From positions 1-64,000 of the forward strand of contig CAZCNE010000005.1 in assembly GCA_964500515.1 (NCBI GenBank): 64,000 nucleotides of DNA, given 5' to 3'. Below, one piece after another: positions 11,475 to 22,200 of the stretch. A program made the translations under genes and the position numbers. Source of the DNA: Altimarinus sp964500515 (lineage in GTDB: Bacteria; Patescibacteriota; Gracilibacteria; BD1-5; UBA6164). Position 1 is the first letter of the stretch, and each line of letters begins with the position of its first letter. The notes under the pieces were generated by a model. That model did no database searches. It worked only from the letters and a program-made list of their open reading frames with translations, and was not told where the DNA came from.

Positions 11475-11483
11475 AATATCACT
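11460..11483 (+). terminator. Palindromic hairpin at the end of leuA
   Basis: AGTGATATTTT (11460-11470) and AAAATATCACT (11473-11483) form a perfect inverted repeat that includes the leuA stop codon. The following T-tract is weak, so it is a possible terminator or mRNA-end stabiliser. Confidence 0.5.
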
Positions 11484-11827
11484 ATTTAATTTAATGCAAA
11501 ATATAAAGAATTGTTTGATATACTTAATTTATACAATTTCTATAAAATATTTTTTCATTTTTTCAATTTTCTAAAATATTCTTTAGATAAATTAGCTTTA
11601 TCATACTCAAGTAACAAAAACTAATTTTAAATTATTTCAGTTAACAAATGCAATTATGCTTGATCTGATTCAGCAAGTATTATTATATCTTTGATTTTCT
11701 ATCTCTATATATTTTGAATGAGAAACAAAAATTTATCATCTAATTACCTAAATATTACTTTATTTTTGTTGTTATATGTTGTTTGGTATCCTAAATATAT
11801 CTTTAAGTAAATATTTTTGAACATATT
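11484..11827. other. 344-bp intergenic gap between convergent leuA and ilvE
   Basis: No coding frame of credible length or codon pattern was seen on either strand with TGA read as Gly. It is AT-rich and contains no obvious tRNA or strong hairpin; presumably it holds the ends of both convergent transcripts. Confidence 0.5.
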
Positions 11828-12742
11828 TTAATATAACCAATCTTTATAATTTTCATCTTTTCAAGTTACAACATTCATAAAAATATCTTGAATTTTTTTT
11901 GTTATTGTTTCATTTCAAGTTTTGTAAGAAAGCTTGTTTCAATTATATGTTATACTTCAAATTGGTGTTACTTCTGCTGCAGTTCAAGTAAAAAATGCTT
12001 CATCAAAATTTCATAATCTATCTGGTGAAATTTTTTCCTCTTTTACTTCAATTCACAATTTATCTTTAAATAATTCTATAATTGAAGCTCTTGTTATTCA
12101 AGATAAAATAGTTCATTTTGCTGGAGTGTAAACTTCATTTCATTTTACAAAAAATATATTTTCTCAAGGTCATTCTGCTATGTTTCAATCAGTTGATAAA
12201 AGCAATCATTCATCAAATCATTCGTTATGAGTTTCCAAACTTACAAGCACGCTATTATAATATCATCATGCAACTTTTGCTTCTATATCTACAGTTTGTG
12301 GATCCATTCTTCTGTATTTTGATACTTTTACGTCTATTGCATTGTTTGCAAGATATTTTCACCATTTCCATGCGCTAATTACAACTTCAATTTTTGCTCA
12401 TTTTGGATAAAGTCACATTTTACCACTTCAATAATAAACTATAGGTCTTATATAACCTGAATCAACTCAGCAATTTTTAATAAGTTCTATATGTGCATTT
12501 ATTATTTTTTCTTTTGAATAAGGTATTTCTATTCAAAGCACACTTGCACTATAAAAAAGTCTATCAATATGTTCTTTTAATCTAAAAATTTTAGATCAAT
12601 TAGAAGTTGGATAAAATCTTATTCATTCAAATACTCCTGAACCATAATGTAGAGCATGAGTTAAGTTAAAATCCATTGAATCATCCCAATTTATAAATTC
12701 GCCATTTCTCCACATATATGGAGTTTTTATATCTTCCATCAT
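11828..12742 (-). CDS. ilvE: Branched-chain amino acid aminotransferase
   Basis: IlvE transfers the amino group from glutamate to the 2-keto acids of Val, Ile and Leu using PLP. The 304-residue class IV aminotransferase has LHYGSGVFEGIRFY near residue 30, RRMDPQTVD, the PLP-lysine segment EAKVAGGYYNSVL near 155, and the phosphate-binding GNIAEGPGENIF near 190. Length matches the family. It is the last gene of the ilvB-ilvN-ilvE unit, 127 bp after ilvN. Two tandem ATGs start the frame; the first (12742) is used here. Confidence 0.95.
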
Positions 12743-12869
12743 AATTTTTAAAAATTAATTATAAAATATTTAATAATAAAATTTTCAAGATTCTTTTATT
12801 TTTTAATTTTAATTAAAAATAGCAAAAATACTAATTTTAGATTTATAATTACTGTTTATTATTTCATTA

Positions 12870-13355
12870 TTAAAATAAAGTTGTAAGCCTTTCTTTATAT
12901 TCGTATCATTTACTTTTTAAAAAGTCTTGAAAAGATTTTCTATCTTTTACATTTATATGATAAATTTGTTTATAAATATTTCAAGTTTTTATAGTTATAT
13001 TTGGTTTTTTTCCATCAATTATACAAGTTTTATCATTACAATCTATAAAAAACATATAATTAATCAAACTAGTTTCAAGAGTTACATCAGAAGCATCAAT
13101 TACATCGTATATCTTTTTTATTTGGTTAATAATTTGATTTATATCAAATATTTCTCAATCAATAACTATCATAATATCAGCTGTATTATCATCATTTAAA
13201 TCAACTGCAAACTCATCCATAAAATACCTTCTTTTTCTAAAAAGTGAAGAAATTCTATTCACAATTCAGAAAGTATTTTTTATTTTTATATAAATATATC
13301 TAGTTGATTTTTTTTCTTTTATTAATTCATCTGGATAGATTGAATACTTATTCAT
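12870..13355 (-). CDS. ilvN: Acetolactate synthase small (regulatory) subunit
   Basis: The regulatory subunit activates IlvB and confers valine feedback inhibition. The 161-residue protein has an N-terminal ACT domain: TRYIYIKIKNTFGIVNRISS is the usual 'nxpGvLsRisglF' opening (residues 15-34), followed by RRYFMDEFAVDLNDD and a C-terminal domain of normal length for IlvN. Sequence is divergent, but the position 55 bp downstream of ilvB makes the assignment firm. Confidence 0.87.
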
Positions 13356-13410
13356 AGGTAAAAAGTTAAAAAATTAAATAAAATTTAGCTTTATAAAATA
13401 ATTATTTTAT

Positions 13411-15081
13411 CTAAATCATTGTTTCTTCCAATTTTTTTCAAGCTGGAACCATAGGAATAACATTTTCTTCTTTTTCTACAAATATATTAGTTAGAAAAGG
13501 TCATTTCTTTTCTAATATTTTTTTTATATTTTTATCAAGTTTTTTCTCATTTTTTATAGTTAATCAATCAATTCAATAACTTAAAGCCAATTTTTCAAAA
13601 TCAGGAGAACTTATTTCCACTTGAGAATAATTTTTATCAAAAAATAAATCTTGCCATTGTCTCACCATTCATAAATATGAATTATTTAATATAAAAATTT
13701 TTATATCTAAATTATGATCTTTTAAAGTTCATAATTCTTGTATATTCATCTGAAAACTTCAATCTCAACAAATCAAAATTACTTTTTTTCACTTATTTGC
13801 AATTGAAGCTCAAATAGCACTTGGAAGTCAAAAACCCATAGTTCAAGCTCAACCTGAAGTAAGCCAATTATGTGGATTTTCTAAATTGAAATTTAAGCTT
13901 GCCCACATTTGATGTTGTCCAACATCAGTTACAATTATATAATCATCTAAATCATTTTTTATTTCTTTTTGAATTTTTTCAATTACATTTCTCATAGAAA
14001 AAAATTTTGTAGTTTTTTTATAATTTCATTTTTCTTTAAATTTTTCTATTTCATTTATCCAAGAATTTATTTGTAATTTTTTTAATTTTTTATTTTTAAG
14101 TATATTATTTAAAAATATTTTTGCATCTTCATTTACTGCAATATCAGTTTTTACAACTTTGTTTAATTCAGATTTATCAATATCAATATGTATTATTTTT
14201 GCATTTTTTCAGAAATCATTATAGTTTCACACAATTCTATCATCAAACCTTGAACCAATATTTATAATTAAATCTGCATTTGCAACTGCTAAATTTGAGT
14301 GATAAAAACCATGCATTCATAAAAATCATAAATAATTTTTATTTTTCTTTGAAATAAGTCATTTTGCTAAAAGTGTAGAAACAGTTGGTATTCAAATATT
14401 ATCTATGAATTGGTTTATTTCTTTTTGTGCTTGAGCTAAAACTATTCCGTGTCAGATAAGTAAAATAGGTTTTTTAGCATTGTTTAATTTAGTAATTATT
14501 TCGTCATATGTAATTTTTTCTTTATTTAATTCTTCTTTTTTTTCAGTTAATTCTGGAATTTTGAAATTTTTTGGAAAACTTGCTAATTGTATATCTTTTG
14601 GAAAATCTATATGAACTGGTCAAGGTCTTCAAGAACTTGCTATTTTTATCGCTTCAGAAAATATTTCAATTGTTTTTTTAGGATCATCAATTAAATAATT
14701 ATTTTTTGTCATATTCATAGTAATTCATGTCATATCTGCTTCTTGAAACATATCTTTTCAAATTGTATTAGTTGGTACTTGTCAAGTAATAAAAAGCAAA
14801 GGAATTGAATCCATGTGAGCATCAATGATTGAAGTTATTACATTTGCTCATCATGGTCCTGAAGTAGCTACACAAACTCAAAGATTTCAAGTACTTCTAG
14901 CAAGTCACCCAGCTGCAAATCAAGCCGCTTGTTCATTTCTAACCAAAATATGATTGATATTTTTATGTTTTGTAAGTTTATCATAAAATGGAATTATAGC
15001 TCATCAAGGATATCAAAAAATATTTTTTACTCAATAAGCTTCAAGTAAATCCAAAACAGCATCACTACATGTGTATTCCAT
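13411..15081 (-). CDS. ilvB: Acetolactate synthase large (catalytic) subunit
   Basis: IlvB is the thiamine-diphosphate enzyme making acetolactate/acetohydroxybutyrate, the first common step for Val, Leu and Ile. The 556-residue protein has the catalytic glutamate in RNEQAAGFAAGG near residue 50, SGPGGANVIT, GRPGPVHIDFPKDIQ near 160, GSRFDDRIVGN near 280, and the ThDP/Mg site GDGSFQMNIQEL with NNSYLGMVRQWQ in the C-terminal third. It is the first structural gene after the ilv attenuator; the start ATG at 15081 is about 20 bp past the terminator T-run. Confidence 0.97.
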
Positions 15082-15101
15082 AGTATTTAAATTAAATAAA
15101 T

Positions 15102-15136
15102 AAAAAAACTATCCTTAAATTTGATTAAAGATAGTT
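15102..15136 (-). terminator. ilv leader terminator (attenuator)
   Basis: On the minus strand AACTATCTTTAA (15136-15125) pairs with TTAAGGATAGTT (15118-15107), 12 bp with one G-U and a 6-nt loop, followed by a run of seven T (15108-15102). It lies between the leader ORF and ilvB, so it can only work as a regulated stop. Confidence 0.88.
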
Positions 15137-15181
15137 AAAATTTTTATAAAAAATAATGTACAAAGAAAAATACCTTTAATC
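15123..15181 (-). promoter_or_regulatory. ilv antiterminator pairing
   Basis: On the minus strand GATTAAAGGTA (15181-15171) can pair over 11 bp (one G-U) with TATCTTTAATC (15133-15123), which is most of the 5' arm of the terminator stem. The upstream partner overlaps the leader stop codon (15178-15176), so a ribosome finishing the leader blocks it and one stalled upstream exposes it. A further CTTTAA at 15197-15192 can pair with the same partner and could form the pause hairpin. Confidence 0.78.
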
Positions 15182-15232
15182 TATAAGTAAGTTAAAGACT
15201 AGGAGAATAAGGTTTTTTTCTATGTATTTCAT
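15176..15232 (-). CDS. ilv leader peptide (18 residues, Leu/Ile/Val-rich)
   Basis: The ORF runs from ATG at 15232 to TAA at 15178-15176 and encodes MKYIEKNLILLVFNLLID. Of its last 11 residues, eight are Leu, Ile or Val, using codons CTT ATT CTC CTA GTC and TTA CTT ATA; CTC, CTA and GTC are uncommon in this genome. It lies between a good promoter and the terminator in front of ilvB. This matches ilv/ivb-type leader peptides, in which shortage of any charged branched-chain tRNA stalls the ribosome and lets the operon be transcribed. Confidence 0.85.
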   Translation of the reverse strand: MKYIEKNLILLVFNLLID

Positions 15233-15252
15233 ATAGTTTTTTTATTTTTTTT

Positions 15253-15280
15253 ATAATATTTTTTTCGTTATAAAAGTCAA
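15253..15280 (-). promoter_or_regulatory. Promoter of the ilv leader-ilvBNE unit
   Basis: On the minus strand TTGACT (15280-15275) is followed after 16 bp by TATTAT (15258-15253), some 20 bp ahead of the leader ATG. Confidence 0.7.
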
Positions 15281-15286
15281 ATTTTT

Positions 15287-17071
15287 TTAATAATAATATT
15301 TTTGGCTTTTTATTTTATTTACTATATCTTCAAGTGCTCTTAAAATTTGATATTCATTTTGATTTGAATTGTATCTACTTTTTAACACATTGATTTTATT
15401 TAATAATCAATTTAATGTTGATTTTGAAAATGAATATAATCTATTAAAATATCTTGAGTTTATTTTGTTGTAATAATATTCATAATTATTTACTATATAG
15501 TTATCATAAGTTTTTTTTGCATCATTGTATATTTTTTCTAAATTTATATTTGAATTTGAATAAATTATATTATAGTAATTTGATACTAAAAAATCTCTAG
15601 AATTTTGGCTTATATATCATTTATTGTATGTATCATAAAACAAATCTTTAATTTTATTGTAATAATAATCTTTGTTACTAGAAGAAGAATTGTTGTAGTT
15701 AGAATTGAAATTATAGTTATTGTAAACTTCGTTGTAGTAATCAACTAAATTTTGATTTGTAAGATTTGAATAATTATAAATTCTATCGTTGTAATAATTG
15801 ATTAAAGAATCATATCTTGAAGAAGTAATATTTCAGTTATTTTTGGCATAATTTAAAATATCTCTAATTTTATTGTAATAGTAATCTTTGTTGTTAGAAG
15901 AAGCATTATTGTAATTAGAATTGAAATTGTAGTTGTTGTAAACTTCGTTGTAGTAATCAACTAAATTATGATTAGTCACATTTGAATAATTATAAATTCT
16001 ATCATTGTAATAATTGATTAAAGAATCATATCTAGAAGAAGTAATATTTCAGTTATTTTTAGCATAAATAAGTATATCTTTAATTTTATTGTAATAATAA
16101 TCTTTGTTACTAGAAGAAGAATTATTGTAATTATTTTGATAATCATTAATTACTTCATTATACAAATCAATTAAATAATTTTGATTATAATTGTTTCAAG
16201 GATAATAAACTTTGTCATAATAATAATTAATCAAAGAATCATATCTTGAAGAACTAATATCTCAATTATTTTTAACATTTAGTAAATAATCTTTAATTTT
16301 ATTATAATAAAAATCTTTGTTTAAATTATTATCAACATTTGTATTATAGTAATAGTTATAACTATTGTAAACTTCGTTGTAGTAATCAACTAAATTTTGA
16401 TTAGTTACATTTGAATAATTATAAATTCTATCATTGTAATAATTAATTAAAGAATCATATCTCGAAGAAGTAATATTTCAGTTATTTTTAGCAGAATTTA
16501 GAATATCTCTAATTTTATTGTAATAATAATCTTTGTTGCTAGAAGAAGCATTGTTATAATTGTAATTGTTATTTATATTATTATTTGAATAATTATTGTA
16601 AACTCAATTGTATATTTCTTGCAATCTTGACACACTTATATCTCATTCATAAAATATTTCTTTAGTATATTTTTCTATCAAAGTGTTATAAGTTGATTCA
16701 TTTATATAATTATTATTTTTTGCATTTTTTAAAATTTCTTCAATTTTTTTAAAATAATAATCTTTTTTTAAGTAATTATAATCAGTTTTTGCCTCATTAT
16801 AAATATTTTCTAATTGATAATATGAATTTGAATTAAGTCTATAAATTTCATTATTATATTTATTTATTTTATCATTATAGGTTGAATTTGAAATATATGA
16901 ATTATTATATGCGTTTGTATATAAATCTTTTATAAGATTATAAACACAAGATTGTGTGTATGTTCAGTTATATGAACAAGAACTTATATTTGTAAATTCT
17001 GCTCAATTTACTATTTCAAGAGAAGTGAACAAAATTATACTTACAAGTAATGTTTTTAGTGTTTTTTTCAT
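15287..17071 (-). CDS. Secreted Asn/Tyr-rich repeat protein
   Basis: Not a recognised family. The 594-residue product has a Sec signal peptide (KK then a hydrophobic stretch, predicted cleavage near residue 24) and is then built from about four near-identical repeats of 71-72 residues plus degenerate flanking units. Each repeat carries KDYYYNKIRDIL, a linker, ITSSRYDSLINYYNDRIYNYSN and a Tyr/Asn-rich spacer. Asn and Tyr make up a very large share of residues. The repeat period and amphipathic helical segments suggest an extended surface or extracellular fibre or adhesin. It lies upstream of, and on the same strand as, the ilv unit, which has its own promoter. Confidence 0.82.
15620..16560 (-). 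repeat. Tandem coding repeats of 213-216 bp
   Basis: Near-identical DNA blocks recur at spacings of 216, 213 and 216 bp (the same point in each is at 15834, 16050, 16263 and 16479). The two blocks nearest each other differ at only a few positions, indicating recent unequal recombination or ongoing homogenisation. Boundaries are approximate. Confidence 0.85.
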
Positions 17072-17157
17072 ATTTGTTAGTTAGTTATTAATATAATTAT
17101 TATTTTATAAATATGTTATTATAATAAGTAAAAAAAATCAAAAGTCAAAGAAAAAAC

Positions 17158-18225
17158 TTATAAAATAACTGTATTTTCCCGTCTAACTCAAAATTTTTCT
17201 GGTAAATAAATTCACGGTTCCATAGCTATAACCATTCATTTTTTGATAATATCATTTCATCTTGATTTTGAAAGAAATGGTTTTTCGTGAGCTTGAAGTC
17301 AAACTCAATGTCAACTTGAATGTGTAAAATATTCTCAATATCATTCAGCACTTATATAATCCCTTATAACTTTATCTATATCACTTCATTTGATTTTGCT
17401 ATTTTCATCATTTATAAATGCATAAACTGAATTTTTGTCTTTTATAAATTTTTCTCATAATTGATATGCTGATTTCACTATTTCAAGAATTTTTTGAAAT
17501 TCATCATAATCTTTATTTTTTTCTCAAATCCATAAATTTCTACTGAAATCGCTAAGATAATAATTGTATTTTACTCACATATCAATTAACAGTGGTCAAT
17601 TTGAAATTATAGTATTTCAAGCTTCATGGTGTGGAATTGCAGAATTTTTTCAAAAAGCTACAATAGAAGGAAAACTTTCGTCATCTCATCAATAATCAAG
17701 AATTAATTTTTGTATAATTTTTCTTAACTCTATTTCTTTTTTTCAAATAATTTTTCAAGATTTAGCCATTTTTTCAATTTCTTTATATACTTTGTTTACA
17801 ATTAATATCGATTTTTTTATAGTTTGAATTTCATTTTGATCTTTTATAAGTCTTTTTTCTTCAAAAATACTATCAATAAATTCTAAATTTTTAATTTCTG
17901 TTTTTTTCATAAATTTATAGAAATATGTCGGAACATTGCTTTCTATAACTACTTCTTTTCCTTTTATAATATCTTCAATTTTATCTTTTGAATTATCATT
18001 AAGTAAAATATTTTGAACTTTCATCTTTTTTCAAAAAAAATTTTCAAAATGAGAATTTTTTAAATCTTTTGCTCTTTGTATATATCTAGGATCAAATATC
18101 AAAAAAACTTCATTATCATCAAAAATAATTGTTCATAAACTTGGATCAAATCAAAGCATATAAAGTAAATTTTTATTTATATATCAACTGTCTATATCTT
18201 GGTGAAGTATAAAAGTTTTGCTCAT
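17158..18225 (-). CDS. pepP: Xaa-Pro aminopeptidase (M24 family)
   Basis: M24B enzymes release N-terminal residues preceding proline. The 355-residue protein has an N-terminal creatinase-like domain and a C-terminal pita-bread domain with all five metal ligands: Asp in LLIDMGVKYNYYLSDFSRN (two Asp, near residues 216 and 227), His in SGHGVGLQAHE near 295, Glu in MEPGIYLPE near 330 and Glu in RRENTVIL at the C-terminus. Length is typical. It is divergently arranged to the Nif3 gene. Confidence 0.93.
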
Positions 18226-18293
18226 AAAAATTTGTTAAATAAAAATATTTTAATACAATATAATCAAGTATAAATAATTGTAAACAAAAAAAC

Positions 18294-19115
18294 ATGAAAA
18301 AAGAAAAATTAATTTCATATTTAGATGATTTTTTAAGAAATAATGCTTTTAATAATGATTCTTCAAAAAACTGATTACAAGTTGATAATGAAAAAAAAGA
18401 AATAAAAAAAATATGATATAGTGTTGATGCTTCAACTTATATTTTTGATTTAGCAAAAAAAGAAAATGTTGATTTAATTTTATGTCATCATGGTATTTTT
18501 TGGTGACATGAATCACTTTTAGTTTGAATTCCTTATGAAAGGATAAAAAAATTAATTTCATCTGATATTGCTTTATATGCTTGTCATTTACCACTTGATA
18601 CTCATGAAAAAGTAGGGAATAATATATGACTTTTGAAATGATTTATAAATATTTTTGGGATTTGAAATTCTGATTTTTCATTTGATAAAGATAAAAAAAT
18701 ACATAAATGAAAAGATTTTATAGTAGAAAAATTTTGAGCTTGGGAAAAAGAAAATATTTGTTATATGTTAAAATTTGATAAACAAGTACATATTTCAAAC
18801 TTACAAACTCTTTATGCAGATACTATGCAATTACAAAAAAAATTATACAATTTCTGAAACAAAGATTATATAAAATCTATAGCTTTTATAAGTTGATGAT
18901 GATGATTTTTAATAAAAGAAGCATATGATAAAAATATAGACTTATTTTTAACATGAGAAGCAAAACACAAAGAAATACTTCAAGCAAAAGAATTATGACA
19001 ATCTATAATGCTTGCTTGACATTATGAAACAGAAAAAATTTGACCTAAATTACTTGCTTATCATTTAAAAGAAAAATTTGATTTGGATGTGATTTTTTTA
19101 GATGAGAAATATTAA
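18294..19115 (+). CDS. Nif3-like dinuclear metal-centre protein (GTP cyclohydrolase I type 2 family)
   Basis: The Nif3/YbgI family is a conserved hexameric dimetal protein of uncertain cellular role. The 273-residue protein carries NGLQVD near residue 25, the metal site CHHGIFWG near 63, ACHLPLDTH near 97, LTGEAKHKE near 220 and GHYETEK near 243. Length matches short-form Nif3. A galU gene follows 26 bp downstream. Confidence 0.93.
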
Positions 19116-19141
19116 AATTTTTATTTTTTAATCAAATTTTT

Positions 19142-20011
19142 ATGAAAAAAGTTAAAAAATGTGTGATTCCAGCAGCTTGAATGTGAACTAGATTTTTGCC
19201 GGCTACAAAAGCTTTGCCAAAAGAGATGTTTCCAATTATAGATAAACCTGTTATGCAAATGCTTGTTGAAGAAGCTATTTCTGCTTGATGTGAGGAAATT
19301 ATAATTGTTACTTGAAGAAGTAAAAGAGCAATAGAAGATCATTTTGATGCAAATATTGAATTGGAAGAAAGACTTGATAAAAGTTGAAAATTTGATTATC
19401 TAAAAATTGTTAAATGACTAAATTCTATGGCAAATATAGTTTATGTTAGACAACCGTATCCAAAATGAGATTGAGATGCAATTTTAAGAACTAAGAATCT
19501 TATATGAGATGAACCATTTTTAGTTTTGTTTTGAGATGATTTAATTGATAATGAAGTTTCTGCAGCAAAACAATTAGTTCAAGCTTATGAAAAAAAACAA
19601 ACTCCAATTATTTGTTCTATGAGTGTTAGTGATGATAAAGTTTCAAATTATTGAATTTTAGAAACTTCAATGCATGATAGCGATATCTTCAAAGTTGAAA
19701 GATTTTTGGAAAAGCCAAAAGCAACGGAAACTAAATCAAGAAATGCAAATATAGGAAAATACGTGCTTACTCCAGATATTTTTTCTTATTTAGAAAAATC
19801 AAAACCAATAAGCGAAGATTGAGAAACAAGACTTATAGATGCTTTTGATATTTTAAGTCAAGAAAAAGAAATAAATTGACTTAGAATTAAATGAAATCGG
19901 TATGACACATGAAGACCTTTTTGATTTTTAAAAGCTTGTATTGCATATTCTTTAAAAAGAGATGATATAAAAAATGATTTAATTGAATATATAAAAAGTT
20001 TAGATATATAA
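19142..20011 (+). CDS. galU: UTP--glucose-1-phosphate uridylyltransferase
   Basis: GalU makes UDP-glucose for surface polysaccharides and glycolipids. The 289-residue protein has the nucleotide-binding signature AAGMGTRFLPATKALPKEM at residues 11-29, VTGRSKRAIEDHF near 59, RQPYPKGDGDAI near 100, FGDDLID near 125, and the uridine/sugar site VERFLEKPK near 185. Length equals the family. Its first glycines are TGA, which fixes the Gly reading in a textbook motif. It ends 3 bp from the convergent gene that follows. Confidence 0.97.
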
Positions 20012-20013
20012 TA

Positions 20014-20646
20014 TTATAAAATTTCAAATAAGATATAAACAAGTATAGTAAAAGAAATAAACAAATACAATAAAAATATTTTTCTTTCTATATTTTTATA
20101 AGTTCACGTATTAGACAAAATCAGATATATATGTTTTGGAGTTTTTACTATTCATTTTCCTACATCATAAACTAATTTGCTTGTAGTATAAATACTATCT
20201 ATAGATCACAGTCATAATCAAATAATTTGATCTTTATAATCTATAGGGTTAATAGCTTTTTCAAATAATTTTGGAAAGATTTTTTTTGATAATTCATCAT
20301 TTTTTTCTAGGTAAACAAATTCTATTTTTTCTAAATCTTCATTGCTAATCAGTTTTTCAGCTCACTTAACTGAATTATATAATTTTTCTAATTCTTGTTG
20401 AGTCAAAGAAAGAATTTTATTTTTGTCTTTATCAATTATTTCTTTGTTATTTTCTAGATACTTTTTTAAATCATTAATTTTATTTTTACTTGTTTCAAAT
20501 TTTAATTTTGTTAATTCTTCAGCAGTTTTTTGAGTAATATCATAATCATTTGATAAACTTTTGATAATTTCTTTTTTTAAAATAGAAATTTTATCTTTTG
20601 CTGATATATCTTCTATTTTCTTTTCTTTTTCAAAATCTTTACTCAT
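20014..20646 (-). CDS. Hypothetical coiled-coil protein with C-terminal membrane anchor
   Basis: No family recognised. The 210-residue product is strongly charged (Lys/Glu/Asp) with helical, coiled-coil-like sequence over residues 1-110, and ends with one hydrophobic helix of about 20 residues (IFLLYLFISFTILVYILF), so it is probably tail-anchored in the membrane. The ATG at 20646 is 3 bp after the stop of the TPR gene, so the two are translated from one message. Confidence 0.72.
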
Positions 20647-20649
20647 ATT

Positions 20650-22104
20650 TTAATTATTAAGATTTTTTAAATGAATTTCTATATCTGGAACTAATTCACC
20701 ATTTGGATCACTTTCCAAAGCCTTTTTATAATATTTCTTAGCTCATCTTTTATCATTATTGCTATTTTTAATTAATCAATATGTAAAATTAAGCAATTGA
20801 TTTTTATCATCTATTTTAAGTCATTTTTCAGTGTATGATAATGAATTATTTATTTCTCATTTATCATAATATCATTTTGCTAAATATGAATAAAAAACTG
20901 CATCGTTTGGGTAAAGATTAATTCATTTTTCACTCCAAGCATGAATTTTTGAAAAATTATTATTTTCAATTGCATTATTGATCATTATTTTTAAATCATC
21001 ATTAGTTGCTCAATTGTTTTTTAAAATATCATCAAAACTTTCATACATTTTTGTAGTATCTCAAAGCATATAATAATTATAAATAATTTTTCTTTTTATA
21101 TTATTTTTTTCTTTATATCATAAATCTAAAGCTTTATTTAAAAATATATTGCTATGAATGTACTGTTTTAGTTTTAGATTTGTGATTCATAGCAGATATG
21201 CAACATTTGCATCTTCAGGAACCATATCAAAATATTTTTTTAAATATAAATCAGAATTATTGTAATCTCAAAGTTCAAAATAGCTTTGAGCAATTATTTG
21301 CACTATAGCTTTATAATCTTGTTTTTCTTCTAATATTTTTTTTGAAAGATTTATTGCGATAGGATAAATTTTAAGCTTCATAAAAGCTCAAATAAGCAAA
21401 GAATCTTTATAAGATAAATCTTCTATCCTAAAATTGGCATAATTATCAAAAGCATTTTTTATTTCAAGCATTTCTTTTGAGTTTATAACTCAAGCTAATT
21501 CTTTTATTTTTTCTTCATAATTTTTTTTACAAGTATGTAGGTCACTTAGACAATTTAAAGCATTTTCATAAAAAAATATTTTTTCTTCATTTTTTAAATT
21601 TGTTTTTAGTTCATTTTTTATTTCATCTACATCGTTTATATTTCACAAGTCTTTATAATATATCAATGATAAAATATATTTTGTTTCATCAAAATTTTCT
21701 AAATTTAAAAGTAATTTATAATAATTATATGCCTTTTGGAAATTTTTCATTTCAAAATATATGTCTCAGATTCTATTTTGTAACAAATAATCATCAGGAT
21801 TTTGTTTTAATGCTTGATCATATTGAATTGCAGCCAATAATAACTGATCATTTTGAAAATATTTATCTCATTTTGCAATTATGTCTTTTATTTTTAATCT
21901 ATTTTTTATTATTTCTATTTGTTCTTTGTTTGTTTTATCTGAACCTAGATTTCAAATATCGTTTTTTTCAATCGAGATTTCTTTTAATATTTCTTTATCC
22001 TTTGGATTTTTTTTATTTTCATGATCTTTGTTGTATTCATTGTAAATTGCAAATGCTCAAAAACTCAACAGAATAACTATAAAAATTTTTATAAATAATT
22101 TCAT
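20650..22104 (-). CDS. Membrane-anchored TPR repeat protein
   Basis: The 484-residue product has an N-terminal hydrophobic anchor (residues 3-22) and then tandem TPR-like helical repeats. Examples are AAIQYDQALKQNPDDYLLQNR, AYNYYKLLLNLENFDE, SDLYLKKYFDMVPEDANVAY and a final AKKYYKKALESDPNGELVPD, with the usual Ala/Tyr/Pro positions. TPR arrays are protein-protein scaffolds; position outside the membrane is likely. It is followed directly by the tail-anchored coiled-coil protein, suggesting they act together. Specific role unknown. Confidence 0.82.
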
Positions 22105-22200
22105 TTTTTATTTTTAATTGATTTTTAAATATGCTTATATATTATTAATTAATTATAAAATAACAAGAAAAAATATATTTTATTTATTTATAAAAATAGT

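Noticed and set aside
15287..17071. CRISPR-like array (regular ~215-bp repeats)
   Set aside because: The units are translated without a stop, encode a signal-peptide protein, and are contiguous with no unique spacers.
21600..22076. 158-codon open frame on + within the TPR gene
   Set aside because: It is antisense to a coherent TPR protein, has no family features and is rich in Phe/Leu as expected from the reverse of Lys/Glu/Asn codons.
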